This document shows positions 34,262-44,778 of a stretch of 64,000 bases of DNA, piece after piece (within the stretch, counting starts at the first letter, position 1; each line of letters begins with the position of its first letter). The position numbers were made by a program, and so were the translations under genes. A model generated the notes under the pieces. The model was given only the letters and a program-made list of their open reading frames with translations. It had not been told where the DNA came from and ran no database searches. Origin of the DNA: Turnera subulata (lineage: Eukaryota > Streptophyta > Magnoliopsida > Malpighiales > Passifloraceae); NCBI GenBank assembly GCA_028386065.3, contig JAKUCV010004528.1, positions 109,780 through 173,779 of the forward strand, given 5' to 3'.

Positions 34262-35155
34262 TGTAGAATTTTTTTAAAATATAAATATATCTGAAAGGGA
34301 GGAAGAGGAGTGTAGTGTTTGGGTTATAACAAAGATATAGCATTTATTTCATTTTTTTGGGAAGTTTACAGGCTTACAAGCTTAAACGTACATTACAAAC
34401 ATATAAATATAGAGAGGTTAACGTAGGGAATTATAACTAATAATAACTCCTAATTATTCTTATCCTAATTAATCTTATCATCTAGACATAACTAATTATA
34501 ACTGTTACAATAAAATGTAACAAATATATTACAGCTCAAAAATATTGTTTCAACACTCCCCCTTGGTTTTGATGTTGTTGTAATCATTCGTAATATATGA
34601 ACTGTTGCCAAAGGTAATATTGGTTTTTTTGTTTAAGCACATTGTTCTTCTCCATCAGCATTACATGCAACAGCCTCTTCTTGTTCTTCTTTCTTCTTAC
34701 ACACTTTGGAAATGTGTCCCAACTCATTCCATTTGTTGCATATGACATTTGATCTCCACCAGCATTTCTTCTCGATGTGGTAGTTATTTCCTGTAAACTT
34801 TGGTCATGGTGAGGCATAATTTTGTGTACACATGTTGTAGGTTTTTTTTCTTTTGTTTTTTTTGGTTTGGTTATGGATTTTTTTTTTTTGAGTTTGGTTA
34901 TGGCATTTCTCACACACTCAGGGCCCTTGAGAATAAAGCTTTGATACCATGTAAGATATATTTTTTTAATATAAATATATCTGAAAGGGAGGAAGAGGAG
35001 TGTTTGGGTTATAACAAAGGCATAGTATTCATTTCATATTTTCTGGGAAGCTTACAGGCTTACAAGCTTACATGTAAACGTACATTACAAACATATATAT
35101 AGAGGTTAACATAGCGAGTTATAACTAATAATAACTCTTAATCATTCTTATCCTA
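34262..35155 (-). mobile_element. Small LTR element with Gag knuckle remnant (TR-GAG-like)
   Basis: The left LTR (34262-34555) ends at a minus-strand polypurine tract (CAAGGGGGAG at 34565-34556). A partial right LTR (34950-35155) shares GAAAGGGAGGAAGAGGAGTG, TTACAGGCTTACAAGCTTA and AACGTACATTACAAACATAT. TGGTATCAAAGC precedes the right LTR on the minus strand, close to the initiator-Met primer site. The 394-bp interior encodes, on the minus strand, a damaged Copia Gag zinc-knuckle segment (CWWRSNVICNKWNELGHISK). The right LTR is truncated. Confidence 0.7.
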
Positions 35156-35159
35156 GAAT

Positions 35160-36440
35160 GAGATCTAAAGAGCTAGAATGAGATCTAAAGAGCTAATCTT
35201 GCCTTTGAGCAGTACAAGGACTTATAAGAGAACTAAGAAGCACAAATTTTTGCTTTTCTGCCGAGGCTTTTGAATGTGAAAGCCACAGTTTTTGAAGTGC
35301 CTGGCCCTGAAGGGGTGCCTTTGGGATGGAATTTCGCCAACCATCTCCATTTCCTAGGGATCCTTGTTTTTATTGCTACGCCTTTATATATCGCAATATG
35401 ATCTCCTGGAGTGGATGTGCACGGTGCGTTGGAATTTCTGTCCAAAATTAGACTGTTTGTTCATGGGTTAGCAACATGCATCACATTGGTTTGTTTGCAA
35501 ATGCAAATCATTCATTCATTTATACTGATTAGCCAATTCATTCCCTTATTATGTTCCAATTTTTTTACTTGCCATAGACTTGCAATTTTTGCAAAAGTAG
35601 TATAGCATTTGTGGGTTAGGTCTCAGAATAAAAAATTTTGACCATAGCTCTTCTTTTGCATCATCAGCACATGATGTTGGAAAACTTGTGGAAATCAGCT
35701 TCTTTCTTCGTTCCATTGTTGTGTGAATAATTTACAAATAAAGAAGACATTTGTTTTGGGTTTTTGGGTTTGAAAGAATGTGTACTACATTGTCATGTAG
35801 ACTTGGCAGAAACATCAAAATTTCAAAATAATAAAAATAAAGGGGTAAAATATAGTTTTTTTTTTTTAAAAAAAAGCTTGGCACAGACTAATTAGTTTGG
35901 TTTTCATGCTTTAGCTGATCCTCCCTTAGGGATTCAACCACTTCTGTCTTTTTTTTTTTTTTAATTGGTTAGGTTAGGCTCCGACTCTGTCTTTTGAATA
36001 TACGGGCTCTAAATATTATTTTAATTTAATAATATAAAATAGGTTATAATTCTAATCAAGTCGAGTAAGAAAATATTTAAACCCCATGGCATGCATGAGT
36101 GTAGAATATATAAAATTCACTGGCACCACACAAACTTTTATTTAATTTTGAAACCCTCACACACATTAAACTAGGCGGCAAGTTGGTGTTCCAGTAGCCA
36201 CACACTCACAACTCTTATTTTAGTACACATAACATATTTATTTATAGGATTCTGATTTAACCAACAAGACATAACTCTTGAATTGGATTTGGATTCTTAA
36301 AACCAAAAATAGAAAGACTTTTAAGTCCAAACTAATTAGCTTAATTTAATATACCTTAACTCTCAAATCCAAACTAATTAGCTTAATTTAATATACCTTA
36401 ACTCTCAAATCCAAACTAATTAGCTTTTCATATTCCAAGA
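35160..36440 (+). other. Duplicated BAHD-AIG1 intergenic segment
   Basis: Paralogous to 53100-54580. Shared landmarks include ATGATCT.CTGGAG, TTATGTTCCAATTT, CTTGCAATTTT.GCAAAA, GACCATAGCTCTTCTTTTGC and ATGATGTTGGAAAACTTGTG. The block at 35240-35400 is conserved in four places (also 3740, 44330 and, partly, 53100) and has short open frames on both strands, but none is conserved across all copies. At 36325-36440 a ~47-bp unit (CCAAACTAATTAGCTTAATT and following) is repeated about 2.3 times. No confident gene. Confidence 0.55.
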
Positions 36441-36468
36441 ATGAGTTTGCCCTATGGTAGTTCACACT

Positions 36469-38400
36469 TCACAGAATGGAGCAACAAGAATCTTCTAGGG
36501 GCTTTTTTGTTGACCCGGACGTCTCCTTCTTGAGTTCCTCCACAATCTGTATCTTGATCTGAAGAAAGCACAACATTCACACATATAGCAGCAATAACAA
36601 TCAAATATAATAGGAAAAAGGACATGTTGAAAAATGCGTATAAATAATTACATATATCGGGGTTTAATTAATTATCAACTAGTGAATTGCTCATTAAAAG
36701 TATCTTTATCATCTGTCGTTAATTCTTAACTAATATGTTTGGTACACAAGGAATGAGAATGGGAATAGGAATGAGAATCTTATGCTATTTTGTTTCACCA
36801 TAAACAACCTCATTTTATAATTTATGTCTTAGATTATTGTCACTTTAGTACTTATATCTTAGATTATTGCCAACCAAATAACAAAATTATTCAAATTTCA
36901 TTTCTATTCCGATTCCATGTGATACCAAACAACAAACTAATTAAGATTCCGTTTCTATTCCGATTCCAGATGATACAAAACATATTATAAAATCTCTCCG
37001 TAATCCATGAGTAATTAAATAAAACCCAACTAGTAATGTATTGGTCAATCAGTAACGTAAAATTCCTCATGTTCTAGTTGTATAATGCACTGGATCGATG
37101 TTAAGAATCTTAAACGTGGCAAACAATATATACCTTCTCTGTGATTCCTTTCATCACTTCCTGACGTTGTGTCTCCAGCTTCCTCTTCGTTTCATTGTAT
37201 ATGGCGAGGTCAATATTTCCCTCTCTAAGCTTCTTTTCTGCTTCTTTGCGTTTCTTCTCCTCTTCCTACCAAATCAAATTAACAAATCATTAACTTTTTT
37301 TCTTAAGAAAGAAAAAAAAAACAAATTAAAACTAAAATTTACAAAAAAAAAATTATTGTATTATAGATTAAAGACATGCACCTGGGCTATCTTGAAGTAT
37401 TCATTTGTGAAAGGTCTGCACTTGTTATGCGGTAACACCTCCCTGTTTACAGTGTAGACAATATCCTTTTGTTGACGCTTTATCCTTTCAGGGTCGTCAG
37501 TCTTATTATTGAACAATAGCACACGACCCTGGCACTTCTCCACAATGTCCTGCATAACTTTAATTTTATTATATATGATTTTTTTTTTGGTGATAATTTT
37601 ATTATATATGATAGATTAAGGTTGACATAATACTATAAAAACTATTTGCAACATCGAATCCACCTTCAAACTTTGGGGAGCCCTGGGTAGAAAAAATTTG
37701 TGGAACTTATCAATGTCTGCGTCTTCATCTTTTTGGCAGGTGACGACAAGGATCATGTAGTCAAGTGCTTTCTCTCCAAACAGGCGCTCTAAGACCTTGA
37801 ATGCTCTTGCTTCTTGTTCTGTGAACTCAAACCAAGTAGAGACGACTCCAATAAAAGCATGAATCCCTGCCTTTGCCATATCGACACACTTCGCAATCTC
37901 TTGGCTCGCATGTCCAAATTTATCGTTGTAGTAAAACAGTCCTGGATTCACATATAATTGCATGGCAACGCACATCTTAAAACAAGAAAGGAAACTCACG
38001 ACGATTTGGTTCACGCCGCTGGAACGTTGAGAAAAATAAAATTATTTGAAACCCCAAATCAAGCTAATCTAGAACCCTAGCATCATTTCACAACTAATAA
38101 CATTTGGAGAAATTAGTCCTCTATATGGCTTAGTTATCTATATATATCGCATGAGAATAAATAACATATAGAATTAAAGAACTGGAAAGGGTTTGTTTTC
38201 ATACCAGGCGTAATGATAACATTGAGAGTGTAACCCCCGACATAGGTTTGCTTCATTTCGCTAGTTACAGTAAGACCATATTTATTTTGGGGCCTGAACC
38301 CCTCATAACCAAGAATGGTATTCCCTGTTGAACGTTTGCCGTTGTTCATCTTCCCAACCAGGACCAAATTACGAACTCTGCTCTGATCAGTGGTAGCCAT
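36469..38400 (-). CDS. AIG1/IAN-family GTPase-like protein (five exons, 287 aa)
   Basis: Exons 38400-38205, 37941-37664, 37549-37382, 37265-37134 and 36558-36469 all have GT/AG borders and join into one open frame of 287 codons. Plant AIG1/IAN (GIMAP-like) proteins are septin-related GTPases linked to pathogen and stress responses, often membrane-attached. The domain order fits: G1 (residues 16-23), TPGLF (64-68), CVDMAKAGIHAFIGVVST (84-101), LFGEKALDYMILVV (119-132) and RVLLFNNKTDD after 165. Residues 215-270 form a charged probable coiled coil, and the C-terminus CSIL fits a CaaX prenylation box. Key GTPase residues differ from the usual family: P-loop GKMNNGKR (Arg23 for Ser/Thr), ITPG for DTPG, TCQKD for the TGGD-type G4. 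It is slightly short for the family. A LINE lies 9 bp upstream of the ATG. Confidence 0.8.
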
Positions 38401-38409
38401 TGCTGGCTT
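38398..38409. repeat. LINE target-site duplication covering the AIG1 start codon (downstream copy)
   Basis: CATTGCTGGCTT here equals 40603-40614. On the minus strand it reads AAGCCAGCAATG, so the AIG1 ATG is part of the duplication. Confidence 0.85.
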
Positions 38410-40602
38410 TTTTTTTTGATGCTAATCGATGAGGTTTATATTAGATTGGGAAGAATGTACAAGGAGTCATTGGGTCAATGACGAAGTGAAGCGAAGAGGG
38501 GGGCATAAAAAGACACGGCATCAGCGCTAAATTACATGTTAAACAAATCTTCTAACAACTCCATTCCACTGTTTCAAAGTATCAACAGAAGCTAAAATAT
38601 TGTGGCATGAGTATGGGAACTCTGGTTGTAGTGCTTTTAGCCACCATGAGACTCTTGCAACAATAAGATCAACCAGGGTGTCCCATCTGATTGCTTCCTC
38701 TTTGAAAATCTTCCTGTTCTTTGCGAGCCAAACTGACCAGATCGTAGCCAATCCGATGAGCATCCACGTAGTGCGAGCATGCCCGGAAACCTCCATCCAT
38801 GGCCATTGGAGAGTCCATTCCATGAGAGATCGTGGTGCAACCCATTCCACCCCCCACCATTTGCATATAGATTGCCATAGTTTCCACGTACATGGGCAGT
38901 GCAAGAACAAATGCGCACAAGTCTCCACATCCGATTCGCAGAGGGGGCATATGGCCATGTTGGGGGAGACGAGGCCTCTCTTGGCAAGGTTCGCCTTAGC
39001 TGCGACCCCCTCATATAGTAAGAGCCAATGGAAACACTCTACCTTTGGGGGTGCCAGGTTAGTCCAAACATTCCGATGCCAGACTACAGGGGGTCTTGTG
39101 CTGAGGAGGAATTCTTTGCACTCTTTGACAGAAAGGGACTTCTGTCCATTATCTCCCCAGGTCCAGCAATCCACCGCAGAAGGGATAAGCCTTAGCTTAG
39201 ATAGTTCTGAGTCGATTTGCCTGCAAATATCAAGCTCCCAATCATAGAGGCATCTGTTCCACATGGATTGGGTGGCGAGCGGTACTTTTCCGGTAGCTTC
39301 CCGCAGTGATGCATTAGGAGAAGAGGAGATTAAAAAGAGTCGGTGAAATTTCTCTTTCAGAACACCTAGGTGGCACCACTTGTCAGACCACAACGAGATA
39401 TCAGAGCCACTGCCCATTTTGATATGCAGATTGGATTTGATATGGAGGCCTGAGGCTCTGACGTCGCATGTTGATTGTACTATGTTTCTCCAAAGGGTCG
39501 ACATCCGGTTGGCCTGAAAAATGGGGTCGAAACTGGGAGGTTGGGTCTCACATTTCGCTTTGATTAGACGACGCCAATCAAGATCTTTTTCCTGCAGGTA
39601 TCTCCAAAACCATTTAAAACAAAGACTATTGTTAGAAATTGTCAAGGAATCAATTCCTAGACCTCCCAGCTTCTTAGGACGAGTCACTTTATCCCATGCT
39701 ACCCAACAGATTTTTCCTTTCTCTGCACAACCGCTCCATAGGAATCTCCTCTGAATTGGATTTAGCTTTTTAACAACACAAGCTGGCATTCTGAAGAGTG
39801 ACATATAATAAACTGGGAGTGAGGACAGGATAGATTTGATCATCACGATTCTGCCTGCAAAGGACAAGAACCTGGCCTTCCAAGACTTTAGTCTTTTTTG
39901 GAATTTTTCTACCACTGGTAACCAACTCGCCATTTTCTTCATATTGGCCCCCAGTGGGAGCCCTAGGTATTTGAACGGTAATCTTTCCACTTTGCAAAGG
40001 AGGGTATCCGCCATGGATTTGGTTGTAGTTTCAGCAATGTTAATCCCTGCTACCCCGCTTTTGAAAAAGTTGATGCTGAGCCCCGATAGAACTTCGAAAC
40101 AGCGGAGAACCCTTTTGAGGTTTAGAAGAGATGGTGAGTGAGCATGGGTAATAATTAGGGTATCATCAGCAAATTAGATTAGGTTTGCTGATATACCATG
40201 AATATTCAAATCCTGCATCAATCCTTTGGATATTGTCGCATCCATCATTACTTTCAGGCCTTCTGCCGCTAAAAGAAACAGGAAGGGGGAAAGTGGGTCG
40301 CCCTGTTTAAGTCCCTTGCTCATGGCAAACTGATTAGTGGGTGATCCATTTACAAGAATCGCAAGAAGGGATGACTGGAGGCACTCTTTGACCCATGCAA
40401 TCCATTTGCTGCCGAATCCCATAGAGTCCATGACCTGAAAAAGATATCCCCAAGAGATTGAATCATAGGCCTTCTTGAAGTCCAATTTCCACACAACTGT
40501 TGGGAGGTTGCCTTTCTTCAATGAGTCTATAATTTCTGAGGCAATCAAGGCCGCGTCCATGATACTTTGGCCTCCAATAAATGCGTGTTGTGATGTACTA
40601 TA
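38410..40602 (-). mobile_element. LINE E, 5'-truncated, inserted at the AIG1 start codon
   Basis: 2193 bp bounded by a 12-bp target duplication (CATTGCTGGCTT), with a poly(A) tail on the minus strand next to 38410. It starts within the RT fingers (QHAFIGGQ) and reads through RT, connection, zf-RVT and the 3' tail. Its 3' end (CATCGATTAGCATC before the A-tract) belongs with those of LINEs C, D and the short tails at 44477 and 53289. A single stop at 40174 interrupts an otherwise open frame, so it is young. Confidence 0.9.
38539..40014 (-). pseudogene. LINE E ORF2 C-terminal part
   Basis: 491 codons open after the FADD region. Motifs: PFKYLGLPLGANMK near the start, KSWKARFLSFAGRIVMIKS, YMSLFRMP, VAWDKVTRPKKLGGLG, then the zf-RVT CPLCESDVETCAHLFLHC and IWSVWLAKNRKIF, ending VRRFV. 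This is the thumb/connection plus zinc-binding tail of a plant L1 ORF2. The frame is continuous with 40602-40175 upstream except for one TAA directly before FADDTLI, where the family has Gln-Tyr/Phe-Ala-Asp-Asp. Without that stop the RT would be uninterrupted, but the fingers' N-terminus and endonuclease are missing. Confidence 0.85.
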
Positions 40603-40605
40603 CAT
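40174..40605 (-). CDS. Chimeric ORF: duplicated AIG1 start codon fused in frame to LINE RT
   Basis: The upstream copy of the target duplication (AAGCCAGCAATG) keeps the AIG1 start codon and native leader. From that ATG (40605-40603) the frame enters the LINE RT without interruption: YSTSQHAFIGG, DAALIASEIIDSL, VVWKLDFKKAYDSISW (first catalytic Asp), LVNGSPTNQF and SKGLKQGDPLSPFLF, stopping at 40174 just before the FADD motif. The product would be 143 residues of RT fingers and palm without the second catalytic motif, so no polymerase activity is expected. It is what a transcript from the original AIG1 promoter would translate first. Confidence 0.55.
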   Translation of the reverse strand: MYSTSQHAFIGGQSIMDAALIASEIIDSLKKGNLPTVVWKLDFKKAYDSISWGYLFQVMDSMGFGSKWIAWVKECLQSSLLAILVNGSPTNQFAMSKGLKQGDPLSPFLFLLAAEGLKVMMDATISKGLMQDLNIHGISANLI

Positions 40606-40713
40606 TGCTGGCTTCCCTCTCCAGGAACTATACAAATTAAGTACTATAACAAGCTAGCAAGCTAGGACTGATCAGAAGAGGAAGGGTTGATACGAGAAGC
40701 AAGCAGGACCCAA

Positions 40714-40724
40714 TTTTATATATA
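40714..40724 (-). promoter_or_regulatory. TATA box of the original AIG1 promoter
   Basis: The minus strand reads TATATATAAAA, about 100 bp upstream of the upstream ATG copy at 40605. Plant TATA boxes usually lie ~30 bp before the start site, giving a leader of about 70-80 nt. It is now 2.3 kb from the AIG1 coding sequence. Confidence 0.5.
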
Positions 40725-40759
40725 GACAGAGGGAAAAAAAGGAAAATAATTGATATAAT

Positions 40760-43700
40760 GATTGCCTTTTCCAATACTGTTTTGGTGGTGGGGGTATTGG
40801 ATTCGGCTAAGGTCGGACCTTTGGATGATAATTCCGATATTATTCAACTTTATAAATGTTATAATATTTCCATTTTTGAATAAGATACCCTTCGTGATCT
40901 AAGTTTGATCAAACTTTCACTATGATTCTTTCTCTGGAAGATTTTGATGAATGTATCCTAATTAAGTGGCACGAGGACCTCGAATCTCGCTCCCAACTCT
41001 TGGGAGAATGATTCGGCTCCTGCCGTTTCAGTTAATTCAAAGGTGCTAATTATAGCACCACACCCGGCTATCAAACCTAGATTTGTGAAAGAAAGATACA
41101 TATTGAAATAGGATTTGCAATAATTAAACTAACGTTTAGCTTGAGTGGAAAGCATTTCACAGTAAGGACATTTGAATCGGGGTGGCTTGTGCATAGATAG
41201 GAAATTTAACCACTAAACTACTATTACTTTTTTGTTATTATACTACTCTATACATTAATATTCAGATTTAGGTGGCCATAGCCAGCTATGCTACTAAACT
41301 ACCATATGGTTAAATTAAGCTAACGTTTGTAATTATGACTTTTTTTTTTTCTCGGTGTAATTATGACTCTTGGTGCCATTGGCCATTCATTAGCATTTTC
41401 CATATAATTCAGAGCTTAAATTGTTCTCCTGTATATATAATTGGTACATAGATTCATTCATTTTGTATTGATGTGCAGGATTTTGTGAAAATTAACTGGT
41501 CCAATCCCTAAACTCGGGCGACAACCCAACGTTACTGGAGCATTTGACCAGGGTCAAGATCTAGGTGGGATTCCTTTAAATCTTCATCAACTGCTAAGGG
41601 CAAAGGGACTCGGCATCTCACTTGTAATCTCATTTTGCTTCAATTCCACAATCAAAGATCTATTACTAACTAATTTAGACGTCGAAATGCCCTTAGGTTT
41701 TCGTGCAATTTGACATTCGAGAGATGTCATCAAGTATGATCTGTTGTATTCCCCGAATTCTTTTATTTTATTTTTATAGCTGCTCCATTGAATCCTCCTC
41801 ATTTTGCTTTGCGAACAATAAAAGTAACATAATAAGTTTTTGATGTATTGATCCGGTTACTGTAGTTCAAATAAAAAATTAAGTCTGCTTCCAGATGAGT
41901 TTCTAAAATCAATTAATTTGTAAGGTGGTTCATATAAAAGAGGATAACGATCCACATGGTTTCACTCAAGGCTGTTAAAATCAAGTTTTTACCTTGACTC
42001 GGAAAGCTCCGTAAGAGTTTATTGAACTTAATTATTTCAATAATTAAATATATAAATAAATTAATTATAATGTTATCTATAAAAATATTATATTATAAAT
42101 TTAATTCAACTTAGATTATTCGATATTATAAATTATAATTGAAGTTCAACTAGCCATTATACCAAAAAATTAACAATAAATCATAACAAAGATATCACGT
42201 AGTGCCATAAATGATATGTATCCAACAGAAGCACAATTGTACGAGGTGACCAAGAATGGAGACTTGGGATAAAGACTGTGAATTAAGGAAAGGCGAGAAG
42301 AAAAAAAGAAGCTAATGTTGAAGAATTTTTTTAATTAGGATTTCCGGTTTATGACTTGCTCTTCCAAACAAATCGAGAGACTTTACTTTTAGGTTATTAT
42401 AACGCCCCGATTTTCGGTGATTAATTTCTATGGAATTTTCGAAATTTTTGGAATTTAATTTCCAATTTCACCCTTATGGGACTTTCGGTAAACGATATTA
42501 TTTATTTTCCTTGGGAAATATTAATTTTAAGTTTGAATTTATATCTAATCGGGTTACTTCGATATAATTGGTGTTCCAGGTTGAATCACGAAGATTATTG
42601 AAATTTTTATTAAAACTACGTCCTTTAGGATTAAAAGAAAAAAAAAGAATAATAATAAAAACTTAAACATTATTCACACGTTGACTGAGGAAAGGGTTGA
42701 CCGCACCATAGACCAGTACCTCAATTCTAAGGGTCGAAATGACCCAGAATTGAAATTTCCAACCTTGTTGTCGATGTCTGTTTAGTGACGCATCTGTACA
42801 TTAGAACCTAGGTAAACCCTTAACCTTTAAGCTTTGGCTTGTGGTTCCTTTCTATGTATCTTGGGATTACACCATCTTAAGTTTTTAAAAAGGCTTACTC
42901 GTATCGCGACTCGATTGACCAACGTGATCAATGGTTCTCGGTGTAGATGGCAATGGTGCTTTCACTCTTTATTCTCGAGGTTAGTTTAGGACGGTTTTCC
43001 TGCACCATGTGAAGTCAGTTTTTCAACGGGATGGAGTTATTTCTCTTCGTGCCGAGATGTTCAAGTGATGTGTTATCGTGACGGTACCACTCCATGTTGA
43101 ACAGTTTAAGTATGGTGTTGACAAGTCCTATTACCCTTTTTTTGGGTAATGACGATGGCAAAATATGGGGTTGTGTGTCATCCAGCTGTTGTGCCGGTGT
43201 GGTTGTTAATATCATAAGGAACTTTTTACTACTCTAGAGATCTGTGGTTGTTGTGAACACTCAAATTTAGCCACTTATTATTTTATTGGATTATTATTAT
43301 GTTTTAGATCCCAAGATTAATTATATTAATTTTTAGTCTTTGATTTGGCTTGGAACTCCAACAAATAAATTAATGGACTATCCATGTATTTAGGTCCAGG
43401 CTTAGCACAATTTAAAACGCATAAAAGAAAGAGAGAAAGAGAGAAAGGGAGGGGGAGAGAGAAAGAAAAATTAGTCCTTCTAAATTTAGAAAGTGACAAA
43501 ATAGTCTCTCTTAATTAAAGAGTGACAAAATAGTAAAGAAAATACTTTTGGGGTATTTTTGGGAAACACTTTTTTGTGGGACACTATTTTAGGTAGAGCT
43601 CTGGATTTTGTTTATCCTAAATGTTTTAGGAAAGTCTCTCTTTATTTTTATATTGGAAGTTTTCTGCGAATTGAGGTTGTGGACGTAGCCCATAAGTTTT

Positions 43701-43924
43701 GGGTGAACCACGTTAATTTTCTATGTGTCATTTATTTTTAGTTGATCATTATTCCGCAAGATAGTGCCACTGGGACCAACATTATTAACAAACAAACCAT
43801 TCCCTTGAAGTTCATCATCGCCTTCTCTCATAACGATAAAGGAATGCCTCATATTAAGGCATGTTTGGTTGTAGTAATGAGATATAATGTAACACAATCA
43901 AACGTTACAATTGTTTTGTAATGA
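40760..43924. other. Gene-poor intergenic region
   Basis: AT-rich with no supported gene. A GCCCCGATTTTCGG start near 42405 followed by GGAATTTTCGAAATTTTTGG resembles the start of a decayed Gypsy-type LTR. 43430-43470 is a GA-rich simple repeat. An ORF of 71 codons at 41587-41802 and others of 60-66 codons are within chance. Confidence 0.5.
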
Positions 43925-44060
43925 GAAAAACTTTTGGATTGTTTAATTTTCTCACATCCCCGAGCTGGACAGGACGGAAGTGTGGACCTTCATGCTTGCC
44001 TTAATCCTGAGATCTTACTGGCCCTGGAAAATGATACAGAGTTCATCACAGCTTTATCTA
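43925..44060 (+). pseudogene. BAHD acyltransferase C-terminal stub
   Basis: About 45 codons (EKLLDCLIFSHPRAGQDG, then ILLALENDTEFITALST) match the last 45 residues of the intact BAHD at 51424. The original stop is lost by small changes after ALST. Everything upstream, including both catalytic motifs, is missing. It lies before a BAHD 3' flank and then the upstream region of the intact copy, so it marks an extra array unit lost by deletion. Confidence 0.85.
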
Positions 44061-44476
44061 CGTACGTAATATATTTCCTTTCATGTTCAACTTCACTTCC
44101 TTTAGCTTCACTGGCTTGCATGTTCACATTACTTTTTGCCATTTCTGGATATCTTCTAGCTAGCTCGGACCAATAATTAATAACGTACTTGCCAATTTTA
44201 TGTTGTCTGAGCTGTGACTTTTTCAAGAATCTTTTGTGAATATAACATTTTTGATTTTCCACCATGAATGACAAATTAAATGCCGGATGATTATAGTTAG
44301 GATAACCACTCGTACACAGACTTATAAGAAGCACAAATTTCTGCTTTCTGCCGAGGCTTTTGAATGTGAAAACAACAGCTTTTGAAGTACCAGCTGGCCC
44401 TGAAGGGGTGACTTGGGACCGAATTTCGCCAACCATCCTTGTTTTTGTTGCTATGCCTTTTATTGCAGTATGATCT

Positions 44477-44762
44477 TTTTTTTTTTGATACTAACGATGA
44501 TCTTTATTCATATACTAAACTGAAAGTACATGTATGGAGAGAGCCAACTTATGGCGGCAAAAAGATAACAGAATCGCTGTGAACAAAAGTTTAGCAACAC
44601 TATCTACTACTCAACATGTTGAAACTCCTACGTTTGCCTTTCCAATTCTTCACAGTTTCTGCACTTGCTAGAACATGAGAGGCACTGTAGGGAAAGTCAG
44701 TGTGCAACGCTTTAATCGAAGCAGTGGCATGAATAATAATAGAGTCCACCAATCTGTCAAAC
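44477..44762 (-). mobile_element. LINE 3' tail insertion (286 bp) with 16-bp target duplication
   Basis: TATTGCAGTATGATCT occurs at 44461-44476 and 44763-44778. Between them, a minus-strand LINE tail runs FDRLVDSIIIHATASIKALH then FPYSASHVLASAETVKNW, like the last 40 residues of LINE D, and ends in a poly(A). The paralogous sites at 3905, 35391 and 53101 are uninterrupted. Confidence 0.9.
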
Positions 44763-44778
44763 TATTGCAGTATGATCT

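Noticed and set aside
38600..39247. 215-codon plus-strand ORF
   Set aside because: It is the antisense shadow of LINE E ORF2, whose domain motifs are clear on the other strand.
43430..43475. Purine-rich AGAGAAAG stretch as a possible regulatory GAGA element
   Set aside because: Isolated simple repeat with no gene nearby in the right position.
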